Assembly (NCBI GenBank): GCA_013374505.1
Contig: QENJ01000078.1
Location: forward strand, 1 to 10,632
Direction: 5' to 3'
DNA from: Candidatus Methanophagaceae archaeon
GTDB taxonomy: Archaea > Halobacteriota > Syntropharchaeia > Alkanophagales > Methanospirareceae
DNA length: 10,632 nt
Numbering within the stretch: the first letter of the stretch is position 1; the number at the start of each line of letters is the position of its first letter. The notes under the pieces are model-generated. The model was not told the origin of the DNA and did no database searches. It saw nothing but the letters and a program-made list of their open reading frames with translations. The position numbers and the translations under genes are program-made. This document shows positions 1 through 5,483 of the stretch, in pieces.

Positions 1-107
1 TACTCGCCAAACAAGGGATACACTTCCAAGTCGGTCTTTTTAAGCTCGCTCAGTACCGCTCTTGCTTTGCCCATCTCTGCGTTTACCAGAGTGAATACCT
101 TTACCAT
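1..107 (-). CDS. Lrp/AsnC-type ligand-binding (RAM-like) domain protein, 5' end only
   Basis: This is the first 35 codons of a minus-strand gene that runs off the left edge. The start ATG at 105-107 is preceded by a strong Shine-Dalgarno, AGGAGGTGAG (111-120), about 4 nt upstream, which fixes the start. The visible peptide opens MVKVFTLVNAEMGKARAVL and continues through a helix to a strand ending LFGEY. This beta-alpha-beta pattern, with xxGEYD-like residues at the edge, resembles small stand-alone ligand-binding domains of the Lrp/AsnC family, which often lack the DNA-binding half in archaea. No helix-turn-helix precedes the domain, so this would be a stand-alone ligand-sensing or oligomerising protein rather than a full regulator. 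The assignment rests on 35 residues only. Confidence 0.6.
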   Translation of the reverse strand, partial: MVKVFTLVNAEMGKARAVLSELKKTDLEVYPLFGE

Positions 108-110
108 CGT

Positions 111-120
111 CTCACCTCCT
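111..120 (-). promoter_or_regulatory. Strong ribosome binding site of the left-edge gene
   Basis: Read on the minus strand this is AGGAGGTGAG, nearly a perfect complement of the 3' end of 16S rRNA. It sits a few bases before the ATG at 107. It shows that this gene uses SD-led initiation, unlike cobS and the antitoxin gene, which appear leaderless. Confidence 0.7.
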
Positions 121-408
121 AAAATTCAATACATTTGTAATAGAGGATGAAAGCATTTAAAGGTATCGAATCCAAAGAGTGGAAAAAAATGGAGGACGGG
201 CAGCGAGAGTCACAATGAGAAAACCCTCGTTTTGTGGAAGAAAGGGAAATGTTGATTGGGGGCAATACTAAAATTGTTATACCCTGACAAGACGTCTCCC
301 CATTCAAGAACGGGAGTAAATAAAGGCAAATTGTGCTTCAAATCAAAAATAAGCAATATTTTTGGTGAGAAAAACAATTGCAGGACTGCCTCTGAAGATG
401 TCCGATCA
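121..408. other. Intergenic stretch with no confident gene
   Basis: About 290 bases lie between the CBS protein stop and the left-edge gene. A minus-strand open frame (461 to 210) crosses part of it. Its first half, upstream of this stretch, looks somewhat protein-like, but the part here is rich in Phe, Pro and Asn with no recognisable pattern and no ribosome binding site. I see no tRNA, repeat array or convincing small gene. A promoter for the left-edge gene would be expected near its 5' end, but I cannot point to a clear TATA box. Confidence 0.4.
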
Positions 409-1215
409 CTACGGGCGAGTTCTTTTAAAAGGTAAGCGAAGCTCCTTACCACCAGTACCATGCCGATAATCTTGGAACCGGAACGTCCCAGATGCGAAAC
501 TGGACGTTGATTGTAACTTTCTCCAGTAAGTAGTATGCCGGAATTTCTTTAAGAGTCTATCTAACTTCTTTCTATGCTCCACCTGTGCATCTTCTGTCTC
601 TTCCAGCACCTCAAGATCAGGATAAAGCAGTTCAAAACTGTCAAATATGTCTCTTAGCTCTTTATCATCTGTGTAATGCACCACCAGTTCTTGCAGTTCT
701 TCACATACTTCTTTTAGTCGTTCCCTGTATTCCCCCCAGTTTTTATTTGCTAAGAAGACTTCGCAATCGCTTAAAGACCGTTCAAGTCGGTCAAGCGTCC
801 ATCCACTTGCTAAAACATGCACCTCCGGATAGAAGCGGCTTACATACTCAGGCTTTAGTGTCAATATATTTCTAACGCTTACAATACCGATAAGCACACC
901 GCCCTCAACCACGGGCAGCCGCTTTATGCCGGCCTCTACTATTAGGTTACATACATCTTCTACTTCTTCTTCCGGTTCAATAGTAACCAGCGGGGAAGAC
1001 ATTATATCCTTCGCTTTTACCTCACTTGCTATTCTGTCCTTCAATAAGACCTTTAATGCTATATCCCTCTCAGTAATAATCCCAGCAGGTTTGCCGTCCT
1101 TTGTTATTACAACACTCCCTATTCCCAACCCAGCCATATCCTTTGCTATATTAATAATCGGCGTGTTTTCATCTTCAGTGATAATCGGCGTGCTCATTAT
1201 ATCTCGGACTTTCAT
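409..1215 (-). CDS. Tandem CBS-domain protein with helical C-terminal region
   Basis: The protein has two CBS motifs, at roughly residues 1-60 (VRDIMSTP, then GSVVITKDGKPAGIITERDI) and 68-122 (AKDIMSSPLVTI, then LPVVEGGVLIGIVSVRNIL). Paired CBS domains usually bind adenine nucleotides and act as energy or ligand sensors. Residues 123-225 are charged and probably helical, with no domain I recognise. The start is placed at ATG 1213-1215 because GGAGGAG lies about 6 nt upstream and MKVRDIM is the standard opening of such proteins; an upstream in-frame start at 1263 has no such signal. From residue 226 on, the tail changes character (Ser/Thr/Arg/Gly-rich) and reads through a hairpin, so the true C-terminus may lie in another frame. 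The partner and regulated target are unknown. Confidence 0.85.
   Translation of the reverse strand: MKVRDIMSTPIITEDENTPIINIAKDMAGLGIGSVVITKDGKPAGIITERDIALKVLLKDRIASEVKAKDIMSSPLVTIEPEEEVEDVCNLIVEAGIKRLPVVEGGVLIGIVSVRNILTLKPEYVSRFYPEVHVLASGWTLDRLERSLSDCEVFLANKNWGEYRERLKEVCEELQELVVHYTDDKELRDIFDSFELLYPDLEVLEETEDAQVEHRKKLDRLLKKFRHTTYWRKLQSTSSFASGTFRFQDYRHGTGGKELRLPFKRTRP
427..450 (-). terminator. Hairpin followed by T-run near the CBS gene end
   Basis: On the minus strand GGTAAG (450-445) pairs with CTTACC (436-431) around an 8-nt loop, and TTTT follows directly (430-427). This has the shape of an intrinsic terminator. It lies inside the last 15 codons of the annotated CBS frame, and a stop codon in another frame (TAA, 448-446) falls at its base. 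That suggests the gene may originally have ended here. The stem is only 6 bp, so this is a candidate. Confidence 0.35.
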
Positions 1216-1304
1216 CTTTCTCCTCCTCTCTTTTCTTCTGTTTATTTGATATGTAGTTAACATTTGATTATCAAATAGTTATTTGCCTTGTCGTGAAATA
1301 CAAC

Positions 1305-1310
1305 CAAAAA
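1305..1310 (-). terminator. T-run downstream of cfbE, possible archaeal terminator
   Basis: On the minus strand a run of six T follows CCCGAC about 85 nt after the cfbE stop and before the CBS gene. Archaeal RNA polymerase often terminates at T-rich tracts without a hairpin. No strong stem is visible, so this is a weak call from position and composition. Confidence 0.25.
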
Positions 1311-1394
1311 AGTCGGGTACTATTGGAAATCTATAGGTTGCTTTAATCGCCCCTGTTGCTTTTTACCGTATCGCTTCACGCGGGACACACGCAA

Positions 1395-2267
1395 TCACCG
1401 CCAGGTCTTCACATTAGATATAATCACCGAGCCTTCGTCCGAATCGGCAATCGCTTTTTCCAGCGCCATATCCAAACTATCAGTAAAAAACACGTTCTTA
1501 CCTGCTATTTTACCCTTGAACTCCTCACCCACAATTAATATCTCAACGAAATCCGATACACCATTCTTAACCACTTCTTTCAGCTCATCCAGGTCCATGC
1601 CCTCACACACATATTGCGACTCAACGCCCACGATTAAAACCATCTTCTCTGATATTCGCCTTGCCAGCTCTGTTATCTCTGCGAGGAACTTCAATTTCGT
1701 GCCCGAATTGGAATTGTCAATCAAAACCCGACCTTTAATCTCCTCCAGCTTCAGCCGCCCTTTTACTGGTGCGAGATCCGCAATATTGAGCTCCTCAGGG
1801 GGGATGCCAAGACTCAAAACAGCACAAAAAGCCGTTTCTAAGCAGTTCCTATAATAATCCGTAGCAATATAAGACTCAAGAGGTGCAAATGCTATTTCAC
1901 CACTTATAGACGCGCCGTTTATGGTTTTCACACCGTCAAAAATGACTTTGCTGTCTTCTATCCACAGAGTTTTGTCTTTAGCACCATAAGTATTCCCGCT
2001 AACGTTTAGATCAGATAATAATAAACCCGGATGGACCACGACACTCCGATCTTTGCCATCGTAGTTTCTTAACGATGCTTTTTTTACCTCAACCGCATCC
2101 TTTGTACCACCCGCAACCTTGTAATCCTCTTCCAGGCTCGTTATCACTGCCACATCGCCTATTCCGGTTAACCCAAGCGAGATCTCAAACACCGCTATAT
2201 CAGGCTTCAAATTCTTTTCGCGTGCTATTTCCATTACTTTCAACACGTTCGCAGGTGTACTACCCAA
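1395..2267 (-). CDS. cfbE: Coenzyme F430 synthase, C-terminal part of a frameshifted gene
   Basis: This is the downstream two thirds of a Mur-ligase-like F430 synthase. CfbE closes the six-membered carbocyclic ring of 15,17(3)-seco-F430-17(3)-acid with ATP, the last step of coenzyme F430 synthesis. Visible features are the central-domain continuation (STPANVLKVMEIA, then AVFEISLGLTGIGDVAVIT with the Mur-type nucleotide/metal region, and a KKASLRNY stretch) and a C-terminal domain containing VLIDNSNSGTKLKF. The apparent TTG start at 2265-2267 is not real: codons upstream in this frame read FPRLG and continue the homology. The other half is encoded in the overlapping frame at 2260-2703. Removing one base between the halves gives a single ORF of 435 residues over 1395-2703. 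It lies downstream of cobS, also a cofactor gene. Confidence 0.82.
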   Translation of the reverse strand: MGSTPANVLKVMEIAREKNLKPDIAVFEISLGLTGIGDVAVITSLEEDYKVAGGTKDAVEVKKASLRNYDGKDRSVVVHPGLLLSDLNVSGNTYGAKDKTLWIEDSKVIFDGVKTINGASISGEIAFAPLESYIATDYYRNCLETAFCAVLSLGIPPEELNIADLAPVKGRLKLEEIKGRVLIDNSNSGTKLKFLAEITELARRISEKMVLIVGVESQYVCEGMDLDELKEVVKNGVSDFVEILIVGEEFKGKIAGKNVFFTDSLDMALEKAIADSDEGSVIISNVKTWR

Positions 2268-2703
2268 CCTGGGGAACAGTATCTCGTTTCCGGGGCGATT
2301 TAAACCTTGTGATGGAACTGGTATGCGAAAGCACCTTGTTGTTCTTTACCAACTGGCACATCAACTCGCAGACCGATGTTTTTCTGACCGTACCAGTTAC
2401 TTCCAGCACTTTTATACCCTCGAAAAGGTTATTTATAGCTGCAAGCTCTTTCACGGCTTCGTGATGGCTCATAAAAGGTAGGTTATCCACTAAAGCTTGC
2501 TTTACTATCTCAAAGTTCGGGTTCAGATGCACAGGCGCGATAACCAAATCGTAAATATGACTCTCCGATTGATCCAAAGACGAGTTACTGTACGGATTGA
2601 ATACTTGCACTGCCTTACCAAGTGCTTTCAACTCGTCTGCGATTACTTCTGCGCCATGTATAGGGTCTAAAACTAATATTCGGGCTGCTTCATTTATGTT
2701 CAT
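2260..2703 (-). CDS. cfbE: Coenzyme F430 synthase, N-terminal part of a frameshifted gene
   Basis: This is the N-terminal third of CfbE, which starts at ATG 2701-2703 and stops early at 2260 after a shift. Residues 8-18 (ILVLDPIHGAE) form the N-terminal Rossmann-like strand and loop, and residues 99-113 (VLEVTGTVRKTSVCE) are the Mur-ligase P-loop. The loop reads G-T-V-R-K-T-S, so Arg107 sits where Mur-type loops normally have Gly; the codon is AGA and a single transition from GGA would explain it. The catalytic Lys108 and Thr109 remain. Homology breaks after FKSP (residue 137), next to a run of four C on the coding strand (2292-2295). Dropping one C gives SPGNEILFPRLGSTP, which joins the C-terminal part smoothly. 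No clear SD is seen before the ATG. This is either an assembly indel or a recently broken gene. Confidence 0.8.
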   Translation of the reverse strand: MNINEAARILVLDPIHGAEVIADELKALGKAVQVFNPYSNSSLDQSESHIYDLVIAPVHLNPNFEIVKQALVDNLPFMSHHEAVKELAAINNLFEGIKVLEVTGTVRKTSVCELMCQLVKNNKVLSHTSSITRFKSPRKRDTVPQVG

Positions 2704-2750
2704 TGTACTCGTTTTCCGTTGCAGGTTAATAAAAGTATTTGTAGAATAAA

Positions 2751-2758
2751 GTATAAAC
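2751..2758 (-). promoter_or_regulatory. Candidate TATA box for cfbE
   Basis: GTTTATAC on the minus strand lies about 50 bp upstream of the cfbE ATG, in the 106-bp gap after cobS. Archaeal TATA boxes lie about 25 bp before the transcript start, so this would give a leader of roughly 25 nt. Only sequence resemblance supports it. Confidence 0.35.
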
Positions 2759-2809
2759 GTTCCGTTGGCACCGCTTCCGTTTTAAAGAAAGGGTTTTGAA
2801 TCAACTCTC

Positions 2810-3580
2810 TTAAACACTCAAAATCGCCAATATAAGCAGCGCTACACATCTTGCGAGTTCGTTAGAAGCACCGATTACATCCCCCGTCACCGCACCAAAA
2901 TTGCGTTTTGCCACGTACGAGACTATAAATGCGACTACGATACCACTAAACACAATGCAGCACCGAACCGAGAATGAGCTAACGATTAACGAGATAAGTA
3001 CGGCAGAACTAAGCGCAAACACGTATTTCGGCATTGTAGTGGAACGTATAAACAAAGCACCCATGCCAGAGCCAATACCGAAACTTCGGCCAAGTAACAA
3101 GCAGGTGTTCATGCTCAATTTTGCGGTCACCTCTGCGATTACGAATACCGCCGCGAAGTGGTAAAAAGTGGCTAAATCAAAGTTAGCGGTGCCTTGGACG
3201 GTACATACGATATTAATAGCAAAAAAGCTAAAAAGGAGTGCAAATACTGCTGCGAAAAGCCCAGAAATGCCTATCTTAACGTCTTTCATCGCATTGTGCT
3301 TTTTCCTGCTGTCGCCACTTGCCATTAGTCCGTCGAAAAAGTCCGCTAAGCCATCCAGGTGTATCAAGCCGGTGACTAGGTAAATCGCAAGTAGTGTGAA
3401 CAAAGCTGCTATTTCTGGTGCCGTGGCTAAGAAGCAGAAAGAGACTAAAGCTACTACGGCGACGAGTAAGCCAATAAATAAAGCCGCTAATGGGAATAGG
3501 TATGTCTTAGCTGCTACTGCTTCTATTCTTGTTTCTTTTCGTATTGGTATTCGCGTTAAGAAGCTGATTATGTCGAGCAT
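2810..3580 (-). CDS. cobS: Cobalamin synthase (adenosylcobinamide-GDP ribazoletransferase)
   Basis: CobS joins adenosylcobinamide-GDP and alpha-ribazole (or its phosphate) to form the lower-ligand loop of B12, at the membrane. The length of 256 residues is typical. The family signature GLIHLDGLADFFDGLMASGD lies at residues 71-90, with acidic residues D76, D80 and D83, followed by AMKDVKIGISGL (97-108). Near the C-terminus, VTGDVIGASNELAR (231-244) is the second conserved block. Hydrophobic helices fill the rest (about 28-50, 57-75, 108-127, 140-155, 186-202, 206-223, 243-256), as expected for this integral membrane enzyme. The protein opens MLDIISFLTRIPI, the usual start of the family. No SD precedes the ATG; a TATA-like element about 26 bp upstream suggests a leaderless mRNA. 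cfbE follows 106 bp downstream on the same strand. Confidence 0.95.
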   Translation of the reverse strand: MLDIISFLTRIPIRKETRIEAVAAKTYLFPLAALFIGLLVAVVALVSFCFLATAPEIAALFTLLAIYLVTGLIHLDGLADFFDGLMASGDSRKKHNAMKDVKIGISGLFAAVFALLFSFFAINIVCTVQGTANFDLATFYHFAAVFVIAEVTAKLSMNTCLLLGRSFGIGSGMGALFIRSTTMPKYVFALSSAVLISLIVSSFSVRCCIVFSGIVVAFIVSYVAKRNFGAVTGDVIGASNELARCVALLILAILSV

Positions 3581-3600
3581 TGTTTTAGTTATCTGAATTT

Positions 3601-3612
3601 GTGTATATGTTT
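3601..3612 (-). promoter_or_regulatory. TATA-like element for cobS, leaderless spacing
   Basis: On the minus strand this reads AAACATATACAC. Its centre lies about 26 bp before the cobS ATG (3580), which would put the transcript start at or very near the start codon. Absence of an SD upstream of cobS fits leaderless translation. Confidence 0.45.
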
Positions 3613-3639
3613 ATTTTTCGTCGGTAAACGCGTATGTGT

Positions 3640-3858
3640 CCGCTGCGCTTCCGCAACAACGCAGTATGTTAATCTAGGCGAACCTATTCATGTAACAATA
3701 ATATTACAGGTAACAATGCGCGCAGCAACGTATACGGCATTTACGTCTACTTTTACAGTAACAATAACACCGTTACAGGCAACAATGTCATCACCAACAA
3801 CTATTTAGGCATCAGCCTCCGCTATTTCCACAGCAACAAAATCTATCTCAATAAGAAA
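3640..3858 (+). pseudogene. Remnant of an Asn-rich beta-helix (NosD/PbH1-like) surface protein
   Basis: In the frame that includes TGT at 3691-3693 the sequence reads NNITGNNARSNVYGIYVYFY, then SNNNTVTGNNVITNNYLGI, then SLRYFHSNKIYLN. This is the classic coil pattern of parallel beta-helix repeats found in archaeal NosD-like and surface-layer-associated proteins. Two coils are visible, with the DNA motif ACAGG(T/C)AACAATG repeated 69 bp apart (about 23 residues). There is no start codon, and a stop (TAA, 3670-3672) interrupts the frame upstream, where a weak continuation (LRFRNNAVC) is seen. It is therefore a decayed fragment, probably left by deletion or rearrangement of a larger gene. Its 3' end overlaps the promoter of the antitoxin gene, and the frame runs directly into that gene. 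Confidence 0.7.
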
Positions 3859-3870
3859 AGTATATATTTA
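3858..3870 (+). promoter_or_regulatory. TATA box of the antitoxin/pyr operon, leaderless spacing
   Basis: AAGTATATATTTA, preceded by the purine-rich AAGAAA (BRE-like), is centred about 25 bp upstream of ATG 3889. No SD lies before that ATG. The element and spacing match an archaeal promoter producing a leaderless transcript. The genes downstream are closely packed, so it may also drive pyrF, pyrE and the accessory genes. Confidence 0.6.
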
Positions 3871-3888
3871 GATTACATAGTTTATAAC

Positions 3889-4110
3889 ATGTCTGGAATA
3901 CTCTCAATTCGTATAACACCAGGGAAGAAGGAGGTGATGCGTGAAGTGAACGTAGATTGGGCGAGCTTTGTAAGAAGAACGATGGAGGGGAAGGCGAGAG
4001 AAGAAAAGAGAAAGAATATGATGAAGTTAATGGATGAGTCAAGGAGAAAGACGCAAGGTGTGAAATTCGACCCCGCTGAAGTTGTCAGAAGTTTAAGGGA
4101 TGTGAGATGA
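3889..4110 (+). CDS. Orphan VapB-like antitoxin
   Basis: The product is a 73-residue protein with the layout of archaeal VapB antitoxins: a short N-terminal strand (ILSIRITPGKK), then a helix pair around MREVNVDWASFVRRTMEGK (17-35) like a ribbon-helix-helix dimerisation and DNA-binding unit. A very basic/acidic helix (38-56) and a C-terminal tail with VKFDPAEVVRSLRDVR follow. VapB proteins normally neutralise a PIN-domain RNase (VapC) encoded directly downstream. Here the stop overlaps a new ATG (ATGA, 4107-4110), the usual coupling with vapC. The frame that starts there ends after 29 codons, shows no PIN acidic motif and runs into pyrF. The antitoxin therefore appears to have lost its toxin. 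Start choice is supported by the leaderless promoter spacing. The family call rests on pattern only. Confidence 0.6.
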   Translation: MSGILSIRITPGKKEVMREVNVDWASFVRRTMEGKAREEKRKNMMKLMDESRRKTQGVKFDPAEVVRSLRDVR

Positions 4111-4155
4111 AACTGAAGAAAAGAACAAAATCAATGTTGGAAGTGGTAGGTATAT

Positions 4156-4818
4156 ATGCGATTGAGAAAGGAAAAAGGGTTAATTGTTGCATTTGACATG
4201 GAAGATGTTGAATTTGCGGTGAATTTGGCTCAGGATTTAAGAGGTGCGAAAGGCAATTTCGCCATTAAGATTGGGAGGCCGCTAGAGATGCAAGTGGGCA
4301 AAGGGATAATCGCAAAGATAAAAGAATCTTCAGACTTGCCGGTGATATATGACGGTAAAATTGCTGATATTCCCTACATAAGCCGAAAAATTGCAGAAAA
4401 CGCTTATGACGCGGGCGCTGATGCCGTTATAGTACAAGGGGTACTCGGTTCTGATGTGCTGGAAGAGATAAAGGGGCTGGGCAAAGGGGATGTGATTGCC
4501 GTGGTTGAGATGACACATAAGGGGAGTGATGAGTTCATTCAGCCAGTCGCGGAGAAAATAGCGGATATGGTGGTGGACATAGGAGTAGATGGAGTGGTTT
4601 TACCCGCAACTAAGCCAGATAGAGTGAAGAACCTTGTGAAAATAGTGAAAAGCGCATACGTAATCTCACCGGGAATAAAAGCACAAGGAGCAAGTCCCGG
4701 TGACGCAATTATTAACGGAGCAGATTATGAGGTTGTTGGAAGGGCGATTTATGAAACGGAGAATCCGAAGAGTGCGGCGGAGGAAATGTACAAAGAGGTA
4801 ATGGAAAGATGCCGTTGA
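4156..4818 (+). CDS. pyrF: Orotidine 5'-phosphate decarboxylase
   Basis: PyrF decarboxylates OMP to UMP, the last step of de novo pyrimidine synthesis, in the cytosol. The 220-residue protein matches the short archaeal/bacterial TIM-barrel form. Catalytic positions are Asp14 (VAFD), Lys38 (AIKIG) and the D-x-K-x-x-D tetrad Asp66, Lys68, Asp71 in VIYDGKIADIPYI. Phosphate-binding elements are SPGIKAQG (171-178) and VVGRAIYE (193-200). VEMTHKGSDEF (117-127) matches the usual EMSHPGA block. Two familiar positions differ: Gly67 where archaeal relatives often have Phe/Leu, and IVQG instead of IVHG. A sister enzyme of the same fold (HPS/KGPDC) is a remote alternative, but the overlap with pyrE (10 nt) supports OMP decarboxylase. 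A weak SD-like GGTAGG lies just before the ATG. Confidence 0.9.
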   Translation: MRLRKEKGLIVAFDMEDVEFAVNLAQDLRGAKGNFAIKIGRPLEMQVGKGIIAKIKESSDLPVIYDGKIADIPYISRKIAENAYDAGADAVIVQGVLGSDVLEEIKGLGKGDVIAVVEMTHKGSDEFIQPVAEKIADMVVDIGVDGVVLPATKPDRVKNLVKIVKSAYVISPGIKAQGASPGDAIINGADYEVVGRAIYETENPKSAAEEMYKEVMERCR

Positions 4819-5483
4819 AGGGATATGAAAAAGATTTCCTTATACATCTGGTAAAGACGGGTGCGATAAAGTTTGGGACGTTCAAGCTTAAGAGCGGACG
4901 CATCTCGCCCTATTTCATAAACATAGCGGCTGCAATGAATACGGGTGTAGATGCACTGAAAATAGCGGATGCTTATGTTGCAAAAATCGTAGAACTTGGC
5001 ACAGATTTTGATTATATCCATGGCGCTGCGTATAAGGGCATCCCGCTATCAGCTCTCGTGGCAGTAAGACTGAGCGAAGTGCATCAAATAGATAAAAGGT
5101 GGGGTTACGACAGGAAGGAGAAGAAGGCACACGGAGTTCCTGCAGAGGAACTCATTATCGGCGATTTGAGAGACGGAGACACTGTATTAATTGTAGATGA
5201 CGTCATCACAACTGGCGCTACGAAAGCGGAGGCATGGTCGAAATTGACAGTTGTGCGGAAAGTGAGGCCGAAAGGTATCCTCGTGGCGGTTGATAGAGAA
5301 GAATTGAGCGATGATGATAAAGAATTGCTTGAAGCGACAAACTTAAGAATGTATTCAATACTTAAGATAACCGAGATATTCGATTTCCTTTTGAATAAGG
5401 AAATAGAGGGCGGGGTTTATGTGGATGAAAAGGTGAATAAAGATTTCGAGGAGTATTTCGGGAAGCATGGCAGAAAGTGTTGA
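4809..5483 (+). CDS. pyrE: Orotate phosphoribosyltransferase, bacterial-like type
   Basis: PyrE makes OMP from orotate and PRPP, supplying the substrate of the overlapping pyrF. Features in order are FGTFKLKSGRISPYFIN (22-38, orotate/PRPP-binding region), AAYKGIPLS (73-81), the flexible catalytic loop GYDRKEKKAHG (99-109) and the PRPP-binding loop VLIVDDVITTGATKAEA (126-142, with Asp130-Asp131). The YDRKEKKAHG loop and the long C-terminal region up to residue 224 resemble the bacterial E. coli-type enzyme more than the shorter typical archaeal form, suggesting an old transfer or a less common archaeal lineage. It starts 10 nt before the pyrF stop, implying translational coupling. The HD-domain gene begins 17 nt before its own end. 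Confidence 0.93.
   Translation: MPLKGYEKDFLIHLVKTGAIKFGTFKLKSGRISPYFINIAAAMNTGVDALKIADAYVAKIVELGTDFDYIHGAAYKGIPLSALVAVRLSEVHQIDKRWGYDRKEKKAHGVPAEELIIGDLRDGDTVLIVDDVITTGATKAEAWSKLTVVRKVRPKGILVAVDREELSDDDKELLEATNLRMYSILKITEIFDFLLNKEIEGGVYVDEKVNKDFEEYFGKHGRKC

Noticed and set aside
210..461. 83-codon minus-strand ORF overlapping the CBS gene end
   Set aside because: No ribosome binding site, and the second half has no protein-like pattern. Its first half may be coding only if the CBS gene is frameshifted, which is treated as a finding.
2810..3640. Cobalamin riboswitch upstream of cobS
   Set aside because: The gene appears leaderless, so no 5' leader is available to fold, and no B12-box-like sequence was seen.
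3599..3808. 69-codon plus-strand ORF in the cobS-antitoxin gap
   Set aside because: It is the wrong frame of the beta-helix remnant. The Thr/Val-rich product arises from shifted Asn/Gly codons.
4107..4196. 29-codon ORF starting at the antitoxin ATGA overlap as a real toxin
   Set aside because: Too short, lacks the PIN-domain acidic motif (DTSxL-like start) and overlaps pyrF in another frame.
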